A DNA stretch of 64,000 nucleotides from an uncultured Pelagibacteraceae bacterium (GCA_902636025.1 CACPQG010000001.1:62001-126000), one strand, 5' to 3'; counted from the stretch's first letter, positions 19,166 to 29,570 are shown. Made by a program: numbers and translations. The notes: generated from the letters alone by a model not told the origin.

Positions 19166-20888
19166 TAACCTTGAGACCAAAGCTTCAAAGGAATTCAAAG
19201 AACTTCTAAATAGCCAACTTTCTAAGACTAAAAATCTCGCAGAGGGAAAAATAATTGAGGGCAAAATAACTAAAATTACTGAAAAGTTTGTATTTTTATT
19301 TATTGAAGGTCTTAAGTCGGAGCCAGTTATTGACATTAACGAATTAAAAAGTATGGGATTAACAGATAATGTTAAGCTTGGTAATAAAATATCTGTACTT
19401 TTGGAAAGAATTGAAGATAAAAATGGGGAAGTTGTTGTTTCAGCTTCAAAAGCTTTAAAAATAAAGGGTTGGGATAAATTAGTTGAAGCTTACGAAAATA
19501 ATAACCCAATCATGGGAAAAATTACATCAAAATGCAAAGGTGGGGTAATTGTAGAGCACATAGAAACTGGTTCACTAATGTTTTGTCCTGGGTCGCAAAT
19601 ATCTGATAAACCATTAAAGGATATTTCCCATTTGATGAACGAACCGCAAAAATTTGCATTAATAAAACTTGATAAAGTTAGGGGTAATGCATGTGTTTCA
19701 AGAAGACAAATAATTTCATCAAATAAAAAGGAAGATAAAGCTAAGATAATTGAAAAGTATAAAGTAGGGGATGTTATCAAAGGAGCAATAGTAAAAGGGT
19801 ACAGCTCATTTGGATGTTTTTTTGATGTAAACTCTGAACTTGATGTACTTGTTCACCTACAAGAAATTAGTTACTCTAGAGTAAATCACCCTGAGGAAAT
19901 TTTTAATATTGGAGAAAAACACGACTTACTAGTAATTTCGGTTGACAAAGATAAACAACAAGTTGGTTGCTCTATTAAGCAACTTTCTCCTGATCCATTT
20001 GAACATATTTCAAACTACGAATTAAATAAAACCTACAATGTTAAAGTAGTAAAACTAATGGATTTTGGAGCGTTTTGTGAACTTGAACCTGGTTTAACAA
20101 CACTATTGCATTCTAGTGAATTAAGTTGGACAAAAAAAAACCCATCTTCCAAGAAAATGTTTAAAGTTGGTGATGAAATTTCATGCAAGATAACTGAGAT
20201 AGACAAAGAAAAAAGAAGGGTTTCAATCTCACATAGATTAACAATAGAAAATCCTTATGAGACTCTTCAAAAAAAACATCCTGTTGAGTCTATTGTCGAA
20301 GGAAAGATTACCACTATTAATGATTACGCAATATATGTAAAAATTGATGGATTTGATATTGATGGGTTTCTTCATGCCAACGATTTAACTTATGATAAAA
20401 AACCTGATGAAGAGTTAAAAAAATACACAAAAGATCAAAGGTTAAAGGTTAAAATTCTAGAAATAAAACCAGATCAACAAAAAGTAAGAGTGGGCTTGAA
20501 ACAGACACAAAATGATCCATTTGAATGGTTTATAGATAAAAAAGTAAACGAAGCAATTACCGTAAAAGTAGTTGATACAGATAATAAGGGCCTTACAGTG
20601 ATCCCTGAAGGTAGCAAAATTGAGATACAAATTAAAAAATCTCAAATTGCGATAAATGCTGCAGATGCTAGACCAAATAGGTTTATAAAGGGTGATAGAA
20701 TAGATGCGGCAATATCAGAGTTAGATTTAAAAAAAAGAAATGTTTCATTAAGCATTAAACTTTTGGAGGAGCTACAAAATAAAGAGGCGGTATCTAAATT
20801 TAGCTCGCCTTTATCTGGTAAAAATTTACCATTTTCATCTCTTTCTGATAAACTAGAAAATAAAGAAACAAAAAAAAAGAAAGAATAA
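19152..20888 (+). CDS. rpsA: 30S ribosomal protein S1
   Basis: Multiple S1 motifs, e.g. GAIVKGYSSFGCFFDVNSELDVLVHLQEIS and VKVVKLMDFGAFCELEPGLTTLLHSSELSW. Confidence 0.95.
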   Translation: MEIYNNLETKASKEFKELLNSQLSKTKNLAEGKIIEGKITKITEKFVFLFIEGLKSEPVIDINELKSMGLTDNVKLGNKISVLLERIEDKNGEVVVSASKALKIKGWDKLVEAYENNNPIMGKITSKCKGGVIVEHIETGSLMFCPGSQISDKPLKDISHLMNEPQKFALIKLDKVRGNACVSRRQIISSNKKEDKAKIIEKYKVGDVIKGAIVKGYSSFGCFFDVNSELDVLVHLQEISYSRVNHPEEIFNIGEKHDLLVISVDKDKQQVGCSIKQLSPDPFEHISNYELNKTYNVKVVKLMDFGAFCELEPGLTTLLHSSELSWTKKNPSSKKMFKVGDEISCKITEIDKEKRRVSISHRLTIENPYETLQKKHPVESIVEGKITTINDYAIYVKIDGFDIDGFLHANDLTYDKKPDEELKKYTKDQRLKVKILEIKPDQQKVRVGLKQTQNDPFEWFIDKKVNEAITVKVVDTDNKGLTVIPEGSKIEIQIKKSQIAINAADARPNRFIKGDRIDAAISELDLKKRNVSLSIKLLEELQNKEAVSKFSSPLSGKNLPFSSLSDKLENKETKKKKE

Positions 20889-20893
20889 TATAA

Positions 20894-21187
20894 TTGGGTA
20901 TAGTAAAATCAAAATTACTCCAAAAAATTTATACAGACTATCCAAATTTATATAAAAAGGATTTAGAAAAATTCTTTGATATTATTTTGAGTGAAATCAA
21001 GGACTCCCTTAAGCGTGGGGATAGAGTTGAATTCAGAGGCTTTGGTACTTGGTCATCAAATATTCAGAAAGCGCGTATATCTAGGAACCCGAAAACCGGA
21101 GAAAAAGTTAGCACACCAGAAAAAAAAACAATTAACTTTAAAATGTCTAAAGATTTGTTTAAAAAAATAAACAATGAAGAAGAATAA
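20894..21187 (+). CDS. ihfB: Integration host factor beta / HU family DNA-binding protein (TTG start)
   Basis: GDRVEFRGFGTWSSNIQKARISRNPKTGEKVSTPEKKTINFKMSKDL. Confidence 0.9.
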   Translation: MGIVKSKLLQKIYTDYPNLYKKDLEKFFDIILSEIKDSLKRGDRVEFRGFGTWSSNIQKARISRNPKTGEKVSTPEKKTINFKMSKDLFKKINNEEE

Positions 21188-21848
21188 AATATTTGTTGCT
21201 TGTGATACTACAAATATTAAGAAAATAAAAAATATAATCAGTCAAACAAAAAATTCAAATATTAAAATTGGATATAAATTTGGACTTCAATTTCTAAATT
21301 CAAAGCATGGAAGAAAGTTTGTATCTAAACTTAAAAATAAAATAATTTTTGCTGACTATAAACTTCATGATATACCAAATACCTGTGTATCAACAATCAA
21401 GGCAATTAAAGATTTAGATATAAATTATCTCACAATTCATATTAGCTCTGGTCTAGAAGCCCTTAAAGCCACAAAAAAAGTATCAGGAAAAATTAAACTT
21501 GTAGGTGTGAGCATACTTACTTCTTTAGATGATAAATCAGTGAAACAGGTTGGTTTTAGCAAAAAAGTAAAAGATCTTGTTAAGAGCCAAGCAAAATTAG
21601 CCTCCAAAGCAAAATTAGATGCAGTGGTATGTAGTCCACTTGAAGTGAAATTAGTAAAAAAGATATTTAAAAAAGAAATTATAACTCCTGGTATTAGATT
21701 TACTTCAAACTCAGACGATCAAAAAAGAATAATGAGTCCGAAAAAAGCTTTCAAAAATGGAAGCGACTGGTTAGTGATTGGAAGACCTATAATTAAAGGT
21801 AACATTAAAAATAATTTAAAAAAGTTAAGTGATCATTTGAAAAAATGA
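21174..21848 (+). CDS. pyrF: Orotidine 5'-phosphate decarboxylase
   Basis: VACDTTN, FADYKLHDIPNT, TPGIRF, WLVIGRPI. Confidence 0.92.
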   Translation: MKKNKIFVACDTTNIKKIKNIISQTKNSNIKIGYKFGLQFLNSKHGRKFVSKLKNKIIFADYKLHDIPNTCVSTIKAIKDLDINYLTIHISSGLEALKATKKVSGKIKLVGVSILTSLDDKSVKQVGFSKKVKDLVKSQAKLASKAKLDAVVCSPLEVKLVKKIFKKEIITPGIRFTSNSDDQKRIMSPKKAFKNGSDWLVIGRPIIKGNIKNNLKKLSDHLKK

Positions 21849-22462
21849 CACTTGAATGTAAAATATGTGGAGTTTCTGATTCTAAAATTTTAAACTTTAT
21901 TGTAAATCATAAATATTCACCGCAATTTATTGGTTTCATTGTAAATTACCCAAAATCAAAACGTTATATCGAATTTGATAAACTTAAAGAATTAATTAAC
22001 ATTGATAAAAGAAATACACAATTTGTAGCTGTTTTAGTTAAACCAAATGAAGAAATATTAGAAAAAATAAAAGATTTAAAGTTTGATTATTATCAAATTT
22101 ACGACACCAGCCCAGAAAAAATTAAATCTATAAAAAGCAAATATAATAAAAAAATAATTTCTGCTATTACAGTAGAAACTAAAACAGATATAGATAAATA
22201 TAAAGAATTATTACCCTTTTCTGAAATAATATTATTTGACTCAAAGGGATATGAAAAGTCTATAGGGTTTGATCATAGTATGCTAGAAAATATACCAGAT
22301 AATTTTAAAAAAATGATTGCTGGAAATATTCAAATCGAAGATATTTTTAATTATAAAAATAAAAAATATATAATTGATGTTAGTGGAAGTCTTGAAGATA
22401 CTAGTGGAAGAAAAAATATAGATAAAATTGATAAATTTTTGTCTGAAATAAATAAGGTATGA
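21845..22462 (+). CDS. trpF: Phosphoribosylanthranilate isomerase (TrpF-like)
   Basis: LECKICGVSD; IDVSGSLEDTSGRKNIDKI; immediately upstream of trpB. Confidence 0.85.
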   Translation: MTLECKICGVSDSKILNFIVNHKYSPQFIGFIVNYPKSKRYIEFDKLKELINIDKRNTQFVAVLVKPNEEILEKIKDLKFDYYQIYDTSPEKIKSIKSKYNKKIISAITVETKTDIDKYKELLPFSEIILFDSKGYEKSIGFDHSMLENIPDNFKKMIAGNIQIEDIFNYKNKKYIIDVSGSLEDTSGRKNIDKIDKFLSEINKV

Positions 22463-23691
22463 AATTAAAAAAAAAAATATCTGTTTTAGACCAACATGAT
22501 AAATTTGGTTTTTGGGGCGGTAAATTTGGTGGAAATTTTGTTCCTGAAACTTTAAAAAAACCTATTCATGATCTTGAATTATTGTTTGATAAGTTGAAAA
22601 AGGACAAAATATTTTTGAGAGAGAGAGATAAATATTTTAATAATTGGATTGGGGCACCCACAAGATTTATTAAATTAAATAATCTAACTAATTTTATAGG
22701 GAGTGCTCAAATCTGGTCTAAAGTTGTATCTGATGCAAATGGTGGTGCTCATAAAATTTACAATGCTACAGTTCATTGTTTATTGGCAAAAAGGTCTGGA
22801 AAAAAAGTAATCTGTGGAGATACAGGCGCAGGATATGCAGGCAAGATGCTAAGTATGGCTGCGAAGAAATTTGGACTCAAATGTAAAATTTTCATGGGTG
22901 CAAAAGATATAGAGCGACAACAACCAAATGTAAAAGCAATGAAAAAGAATGGAGCAGAGGTAGTCCCAGTTTATACTGGAAGTCAAACCTTGGTTGATGC
23001 AGTTTCTGAATGTATGAGATTCTGGGTCGCAAATTGCGACACAACTGCGATGTGTGTAGGTTCAACAGTTGGGCCAAATATTTTTGTTAGAATATGCGGA
23101 TGGTCAACCAGCCAAATTTCGAGAGAACTCAAAGCACAAATTTTGGAAGAATTTGGAAACATTCCAAAAAAATTGAAGCTTTACAATTGCGTTGGGGGAG
23201 GAAGTTCGAGTTTTGGTTTTTGGAATGAGTTTATGGATTATGACAAAAAGCAAGTAGAGTTTATTGGTGTTGAAGCAGGAGGACCAGCTAAAAGTAAAAA
23301 ACATGCAGCACCACTAACTTATGGTTCAAAAATTGGTGTACTTCATGGTGCAGCTCAATATGTTAATCAAAATTCTGATGGTCAAATTGAGGAAACGGAA
23401 TCAATTTCTGCTGGTTTAGATTATCCCGGAGTATCACCGCTTCATTGTTTTCTGAAAGATACTAAACGCGCAAGATATACCGCGGCAAGTGACGAAGATG
23501 CCTTACGAGCTTTTAAAGTAGTTTCAAAATATGAAAACTTAAGACCATCGTTAGAACCCTGCCATGCATTTTCTGTGGCTATTACTGAGGCCAAGAAACT
23601 TTCTAAAGATACTATTCTTGTAGTCAATAGTTGTGGAGATGCATATAAAGACAGGAAAATATTAAAAAAAAGATTAGGCATTTCATTATGA
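22459..23691 (+). CDS. trpB: Tryptophan synthase beta chain
   Basis: GKFGGNFVPETL, NGGAHKIYNATVHCLLAKRSGKK, GDTGAGYAGKMLSMAA, CVGGGSSSFGFW. Confidence 0.95.
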   Translation: MKLKKKISVLDQHDKFGFWGGKFGGNFVPETLKKPIHDLELLFDKLKKDKIFLRERDKYFNNWIGAPTRFIKLNNLTNFIGSAQIWSKVVSDANGGAHKIYNATVHCLLAKRSGKKVICGDTGAGYAGKMLSMAAKKFGLKCKIFMGAKDIERQQPNVKAMKKNGAEVVPVYTGSQTLVDAVSECMRFWVANCDTTAMCVGSTVGPNIFVRICGWSTSQISRELKAQILEEFGNIPKKLKLYNCVGGGSSSFGFWNEFMDYDKKQVEFIGVEAGGPAKSKKHAAPLTYGSKIGVLHGAAQYVNQNSDGQIEETESISAGLDYPGVSPLHCFLKDTKRARYTAASDEDALRAFKVVSKYENLRPSLEPCHAFSVAITEAKKLSKDTILVVNSCGDAYKDRKILKKRLGISL

Positions 23692-24488
23692 TTAGTCCAA
23701 TAACTAGAGCGTTTAATATTGCAAAAAAACAAAATAGACCCGCATTGTTGACTTATACAGTTGCAGGAGATTACACAAAAAAAAAATCTTTCGAAATTTT
23801 AAAGTCAATTTCAAGACATGTTGATATTTGCGAGTTAGGATTTGCGCATAATACTCCCATAGCAGACGGTGGACAAATTCAAACAAGTGCTTATAGAGCC
23901 ATAAAAAATGATACAAAAATAAAAGATGTTTTTCAAATAGTTAAAAAATTTAAAAAAACTAAATTTCCTAAACCAATTATTCTTATGGGGTATTTTAATA
24001 TGATATTGCAATATGGAGAAAATAAGTTTTTAAATCATTGCAAGAAAAATAAAGTAGATGGTTTAATTGTGGTAGATTTACCTTGGCCAGAAAATAAAAA
24101 TTTTGCTAAAAAGTGTAAAAGTAGATCTATTTGTTATATTCAACTTCTTTCACCAACAACGTCATCCAAAAGACTTAGATCTATAGTAAAAGATTCTCAT
24201 GAAATGATTTATTATATTTCAATGCTTTCAACAACAGGTGGAAAGTTAAAAGTTTCACCATCTAAGATCATAGCAAATTACAAAAAAATAAAAAAAATCA
24301 ATCCGAATAAAAACTGTGTTATTGGTTTTGGCATTACAGAGAATACTATCTCAAAATTAAAATCAGCTGATGGACTGGTCGTAGGAAGTGCAATATGTAA
24401 AGAAATTACCAAAAGTTTGCAAAAAAGACAAAATCCTGTCACAAAAGTAGACAATATGGTAAAAAAGCTTAAATCTAAAATAATATGA
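23688..24488 (+). CDS. trpA: Tryptophan synthase alpha chain
   Basis: CELGFAHNTPIADGGQIQTSAYRAI, LMGYFNMILQYG, DGLIVVDLPWPE, GSAICKEI. Confidence 0.95.
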   Translation: MISPITRAFNIAKKQNRPALLTYTVAGDYTKKKSFEILKSISRHVDICELGFAHNTPIADGGQIQTSAYRAIKNDTKIKDVFQIVKKFKKTKFPKPIILMGYFNMILQYGENKFLNHCKKNKVDGLIVVDLPWPENKNFAKKCKSRSICYIQLLSPTTSSKRLRSIVKDSHEMIYYISMLSTTGGKLKVSPSKIIANYKKIKKINPNKNCVIGFGITENTISKLKSADGLVVGSAICKEITKSLQKRQNPVTKVDNMVKKLKSKII

Positions 24489-25420
24489 ACTGGATAAAAA
24501 AAACTCTTCGAATTGGTGAAAAAATAAAAAGACTAATTAACAAGCATAGACCAACAAAAGAGGAAATGGAAAAGAGTGATTGGACATCATGCTGCAAAGG
24601 GCCAATACTTAAAAAAGATTTAGAAGACAATTTATGGTGCTGTAATTTATGCGGTAAACACCATCGTATTAATTCACGTCAGAGATTTGATGTTTTCTTT
24701 GGAAAAGAAAATTACGAAATTCTTAAAACACCAATGCCAATCGATGACCCAATTTCATGGAAAGATACAAAACCTTATACAAATAGACTGAAAGATGCCA
24801 GAAAGAAAAATGATCAAGAGTGTGGTGTATTAATTGCTAAAGGAAAAATAAATAATATTGAATTAGTTTGTGCAGCTATGAACTTTAATTTTATTGGCGG
24901 TTCTATGGGTACTGCTGAAGGAGAGGCAATTATATCAGGCATCCAACACTCAATTGATAATTCAATTCCATTTGTAATTTTTACCTCAACTGGTGGAGCC
25001 CGGATGATGGAGTCTGGTTTAAGCTTGATGCAAATGACAAGAACAGTATTGGCAGTTAATGAGCTTAAAAATAAAAAATTACCTTATATTGTATGTATGT
25101 GCTCGCCTACTAGTGGTGGGGTCACTGCTTCATTTGCAATGTTGGGCGATATTCAAATAGCAGAACCTGGGGCAGAAATAATTTTTGCTGGCCGTCGTGT
25201 AATAGAATCTACAATCAAAGAGGAATTGCCAGAAAACTTCCAAACTGCTGAACACACAATGAAATGTGGGTTTGTTGATACGATAATAGCAAGGAAGGAT
25301 TTGCCTGAAAAAATAGGGACATTATTATCAATATTGCTTAACAAAAATTCTGAGGTAAATTCTACTTCAGAAAATGAAACTTCAGAAAATACTCAGCAAC
25401 TTTCAAAAGTTGCATCCTAA
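24485..25420 (+). CDS. accD: Acetyl-CoA carboxylase carboxyltransferase subunit beta
   Basis: Zinc region CCKGPILKKDLEDNLWCCNLCGKHHR; GGARMMESGLSLMQMTRT; SPTSGGVTASFAMLGDIQIAEPGA. Confidence 0.96.
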   Translation: MNWIKKTLRIGEKIKRLINKHRPTKEEMEKSDWTSCCKGPILKKDLEDNLWCCNLCGKHHRINSRQRFDVFFGKENYEILKTPMPIDDPISWKDTKPYTNRLKDARKKNDQECGVLIAKGKINNIELVCAAMNFNFIGGSMGTAEGEAIISGIQHSIDNSIPFVIFTSTGGARMMESGLSLMQMTRTVLAVNELKNKKLPYIVCMCSPTSGGVTASFAMLGDIQIAEPGAEIIFAGRRVIESTIKEELPENFQTAEHTMKCGFVDTIIARKDLPEKIGTLLSILLNKNSEVNSTSENETSENTQQLSKVAS

Positions 25421-26642
25421 AGAAATCGATCTAAGCTTAGTTCGTATAAAAAATCTGTGCGAAAAATTAGGGAATCCTCAAAACGATTTAAAATGTATTC
25501 AGGTTTGTGGAACCAACGGAAAAGGAAGTACAATTTCTTTTTTACACTCGATACTTAAGGAAGCTAAAATAAAGTGCAATGTTTATACATCGCCTCACGT
25601 AAGGTCAATTAATGAAAGATTTATTTATAATGATGAAATTATAAGTGATGATGAACTTGCAGAATTATTGAAAGATGTGGAGGATGTAAATGACGGCCAA
25701 CCTCTTACATATTTTGAGGCTCTTACAGCTGCTTTTTTTTACGGATGTCAAAAATATAAGGATAATATCGTTCTTGCAGAATTTGGTCTTTTTGGAAGGG
25801 GAGATGCAGTTAATATCTTAAACAAAAATCTTTGTAATATTGTGACATCAATTAGCGAAGATCATTTAGATTGGTTGCCAGAAAATGAACGAAATATAGA
25901 AAGAATTATTTTTGAAAAGACTTCATCATTACTTGAGTCGAATATAATAATCGCAAAACAATCTTCTAGAGAAATTACTGAAAGTATTAAAAAAAATATT
26001 TCAAAAAATAAAGCGAATAAACATTTTTTTAATGAAGATTATAATTTTGTAATGAAAGAAAACGATTTTTTTTATTACGAAGATAAGTATGGAGGTTTAA
26101 AAATACCAAGACCAAGCATGAAAGGTCAATTTCAGTTAGAAAATGCATCTTCAGCAATTGCATCATTGCGAGTTTTAAAAAATTTAAATATCAAAGATAA
26201 ACACATAATAAATGGAGTAAAAAAGGCCTATAATTCAGCTAGGATTGAGGAAATTAAATCTGGCAAACTCAAAAATTTAGTAAGAGATAACACGCTAATT
26301 GTAGATTCATCTCACAATCCTGGTGGATCCAAATCTTTAAATGAGTATCTTCAAACTTTAAATTGCAATAAGCACGTTATTATTGGAATGATGGAGAACA
26401 AAGATCATGAAAAATTCATAAGCTATTTTAAAGATATTTCATCTTTGACTGTTATTGACATACCCAATCAAGTAAATGCAATCAGCGGAAAAAATTTAAA
26501 AGAAAAATTTAAAAATTTTTCAAATGTAAGTTTTAGTGAAAACATTGAGCAAGCTTTGAAAAATTTAAGGTTAAATCAAGATGATATTGTTATAATAACT
26601 GGATCTATTTATTTAACAGGAGAAGTGCTAAATCTTAATTAA
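25374..26642 (+). CDS. folC: Bifunctional folylpolyglutamate/dihydrofolate synthase
   Basis: QVCGTNGKGSTISFLHSIL, YTSPHV, AEFGLFGRGDAVN, DSSHNPGG. Confidence 0.93.
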   Translation: MKLQKILSNFQKLHPKEIDLSLVRIKNLCEKLGNPQNDLKCIQVCGTNGKGSTISFLHSILKEAKIKCNVYTSPHVRSINERFIYNDEIISDDELAELLKDVEDVNDGQPLTYFEALTAAFFYGCQKYKDNIVLAEFGLFGRGDAVNILNKNLCNIVTSISEDHLDWLPENERNIERIIFEKTSSLLESNIIIAKQSSREITESIKKNISKNKANKHFFNEDYNFVMKENDFFYYEDKYGGLKIPRPSMKGQFQLENASSAIASLRVLKNLNIKDKHIINGVKKAYNSARIEEIKSGKLKNLVRDNTLIVDSSHNPGGSKSLNEYLQTLNCNKHVIIGMMENKDHEKFISYFKDISSLTVIDIPNQVNAISGKNLKEKFKNFSNVSFSENIEQALKNLRLNQDDIVIITGSIYLTGEVLNLN

Positions 26643-26956
26643 AGATTTTCTTGTAAAAAATCTCGCATTTGTTGTTCAGGTAATCCACCAACTTTTCTTG
26701 CAACTTCGACACCTTTTTTGTAGACGACTACTGTAGGTACTCCACGCACTGCAGCAGCAGATGCTGAATTAATTGCTTTCTCGTCTATATCTGCATAGTA
26801 AAAATTTGCTTTATCTTTAAACTCATCTGAAAGCTTTTCCATAATCGGTTTAAGAACTTTGCAAGGTCCACACCAAGAAGCTGAAAATTGAAGAATTGAA
26901 ACATCTTCATTTTTTACTTTACTCTCAAAGTCGCTGTCTGAAAAATCTATAAGCAT
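26639..26956 (-). CDS. trxA: Thioredoxin
   Basis: LQFSASWCGPCKVLKPIMEKL, VRGVPTVVVYKKG. Confidence 0.97.
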   Translation of the reverse strand: MLIDFSDSDFESKVKNEDVSILQFSASWCGPCKVLKPIMEKLSDEFKDKANFYYADIDEKAINSASAAAVRGVPTVVVYKKGVEVARKVGGLPEQQMRDFLQENL

Positions 26957-26990
26957 TTAATTTGTTTAAATTATTACAGTCGAAAGTCAA

Positions 26991-28479
26991 CTAGGCATTT
27001 TTATATTTTTTTTCAATAGATTTTGCAAATTGATCATGCTCATCAAGCTGTTTTAGCTTTTCTTTGTCATTCTCGTTATCAAATTTATCTCTAAGAGTAT
27101 CTATTTCACTATAAAGTTGTCCAATTGTAATCCATTTCTCGTTTGTTTGACTTAATATTCTTTTTGCTATTTTCCTTTTAATTGATTTATACATATCCTC
27201 GGGAAGGACCTCTGGTGCCTCTTGATAAATTAATTTTTGAGCAAACCAATGTAATCGCGTATCTTCGAATTTTGGTATTAATCTCAATTTATCTTTCCAG
27301 CTTGCTTCGTGAAATGCTGGAAAAAGGGTAGTATCTTTATTTGAGGTAAATTTATTATAAATACTCTCCTCTGGATGAATGTCCTCTTGAGACTCAGACT
27401 GCATTTTGTCTTCAGCAATTTCTTTAACTGCAAAGAGAATATTTTGAGACAATTTTTCATTTTCTTTAACTAATTTAATTTTTTTCTCTATTTCTTCAGA
27501 TGTCATCTGACTATAAGGCTTTTGTTGTTTTGCAAATTTAGGATCAAGCAATATCGGCGCTTTATTACTGCGTATTGTACGTAAAAATTTTGGCACCGCT
27601 TTCATCTGAGCTTTCAATTCAGTAATTGACATATTTGTTAAAGCTTCAATATCTGATTTGACATCAATTGCGAGAGACCATTGATATATTGGGTGAATAC
27701 AATGATTCTTGTGTAGTGGAATAACTAAATAGTTATGAACACGACCATAAAAAAATTCGCTTAGAGTTAAAAGATTTTGACTTTTAATTATTGTTTCGGT
27801 TTCTAATTTACTAGATGTTTTAAAAAAACTGTCCCAATTTTCAGGTTGTTTTTTTTTTATTAAGCTCAATATACGAGCGGTATTAGATGCATCTGTAAAT
27901 GCTGTATGACTTGTTGATGTATCAAAACCCTGCATTCGGCTTAAACTTTCAAGCTTAAAGACTGGGTTGGACTTGTGATTCAGTTCAACTTTTAAAATAT
28001 TTGGATCTATTCCATAAGCCGCACGAGCTATATTCAAGCCGTCGTGACGTTTATTTGGTGAGCTATTTAATAAATACGGATACCTTAAACCTCTAAAAAA
28101 TTCTTTGCGAAGCATTTCATCATCAAATCCTTTTTTTAAAGCCAGTTCCCCTTCTAGTTAAAGAAGGGGAAACTGGCCCTATGTTGGACCAGCCTAAAAA
28201 TATTGTTGGCCCTTCTCGGCCCCACCGTTGAAAAATCTTCTCTAATTCACTTATCAATTTATAGTGGCTAAGATTTACTTGTGTCAATTGATTTACTGAT
28301 GTTCCGTTGACTAATAAGGCCATACTTTGAAATAACTCCCCCTCAGGTAATCGTCCTCGCAAATTAAATCTATCTATCTCCTTAAAATTCTCGTCGACCA
28401 AAATTCCTCCGGCCTCTAAAATAAATCCAAAAAAAGTATCTGATGAATTAGTCTCTAAATCCCAAATAGCATAACGCAT
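26991..28479 (-). pseudogene. sbcB: Exodeoxyribonuclease I, interrupted by palindromic insertion and frameshift
   Basis: N-part 28123..28479 (MRYAIWDLETNSSDTF...FLGWSNI) and C-part 26991..28115 (MLRKEFFRGLRYPYLL...) align as one ExoI. E. coli 'LGYNNVRFDDEVTRNIFYRNFYDPY' matches 'LGWSNI-[insert]-GFDDEMLRKEFFRGLRYPY'. Confidence 0.87.
28141..28177. repeat. Palindromic (hairpin) element inside the ExoI gene
   Basis: GCCAGTTCCCCTTCT-AGTTAA-AGAAGGGGAAACTGGC: 15 bp stem with a single bulged A and a 6-nt loop; locally GC-rich in an AT-rich genome. Confidence 0.93.
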
Positions 28480-28485
28480 AAATTT

Positions 28486-29400
28486 TTAATTTAGTTTATT
28501 TGGGCTGTCATCCTGGTCAATTTCATCTAAGGTTTTCTTTTGATCAAGATCTAGATTTAAGATTTTAGAACTATGTTTTTGTATCTTTTCTACAGAAGTT
28601 CTGGACTGTCTAAATAGTTCGGAGATTTGAGAATGTTTTGTATCTGCATCAGTAATTCTTTTTGCCAGTCTACCAATATCTTCGTCTAGAGCGGAAACCT
28701 CTTTTTGAATAATTCCAGATAAAATATACATTTCTCTATTTTGGATTAAAAGTCTGTAAGTTCTTAAAAATCCAAAGATTGTATCTGGAGAAACAATTAC
28801 AACATTCTTTTCTCTTGCTTTTTTTATAAAATTATGTCGATGCTTTGAAATATCTCTAAAAACCTCCTCTGCAGCTACAAACATCAATGCTAGAGGAGCT
28901 GTTTCACCAATTATAACATATTTGTCAGCAACCTCTTTTATATGCTGCATAATATCTTCTTTAAAAGCCTTTGCATGTGTCTTTCTTATTTCTGGATTTT
29001 TTTCTTCATGCATTTTTTTGTAGTTTTCCCAGCTAAATTTAGAGTCTATACAGACGGATTCCTCTGGACTACCAAAAGTAAGGAAACAATCAGGCCTTTT
29101 ACCGTTTGATAAAGTATGTTGGAATTTATAATGTTTTGTGTTCAGAGCATCTCTAACTAAATCTTCTAGGTATTCTTCTCCAAATTTTCCCCTATCAGAT
29201 CTATTATTAAACAAATTTTTGAAATCAACCATATCTCCTTGTAAATCTTCCATTGTTTGCTTAGTTTCAGCAATAGTTTGAAGTTTGGTATCTATATTAT
29301 TTAAAACAGAATTATCCTCCTTCTCATTGACCTTTTGATAAATTAAATAAGCTAAAACTGCTATAACAACTAAAATTACTATTATTATATATTCAATCAT
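28486..29400 (-). CDS. rmuC: DNA recombination protein RmuC
   Basis: N-terminal TM; RGKFGEEYLEDLVRDAL, VCIDSKFSWENY, FVAAEEVFRDISKHRHNFIKKAREKNVVIVSPDTIFGFLRTY. Confidence 0.92.
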   Translation of the reverse strand: MIEYIIIVILVVIAVLAYLIYQKVNEKEDNSVLNNIDTKLQTIAETKQTMEDLQGDMVDFKNLFNNRSDRGKFGEEYLEDLVRDALNTKHYKFQHTLSNGKRPDCFLTFGSPEESVCIDSKFSWENYKKMHEEKNPEIRKTHAKAFKEDIMQHIKEVADKYVIIGETAPLALMFVAAEEVFRDISKHRHNFIKKAREKNVVIVSPDTIFGFLRTYRLLIQNREMYILSGIIQKEVSALDEDIGRLAKRITDADTKHSQISELFRQSRTSVEKIQKHSSKILNLDLDQKKTLDEIDQDDSPNKLN

Positions 29401-29570
29401 TTTTAATTTTTTACAATTTACAGTTTAGGGGAAGTTTAATTTTAAGAAACTAAACACCATCTAAACAAGTAGGTGTTAGTTAACATATATGTTTAAAAAA
29501 AAATTTGTCAAGGAGTCTTTTATAATTATTATAATTTATAAATTTTTGATATATTAAAATATAATCATTT

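Noticed and set aside
22892-23916. Several minus-strand ORFs across trpB/trpA
   Set aside because: Antisense shadows of strongly conserved trpB and trpA.
28131-28180. Rho-independent terminator within ExoI
   Set aside because: The hairpin is followed by an A-run on the minus strand and has no U-tract after it on the plus strand, so it does not fit a terminator.
29440-29490. Short inverted repeat CTAAACACC/GGTGTTAG upstream of the methyltransferase remnant
   Set aside because: Could be an operator or hairpin, but it is short and imperfect with no second copy seen; not strong enough to call a regulatory site.
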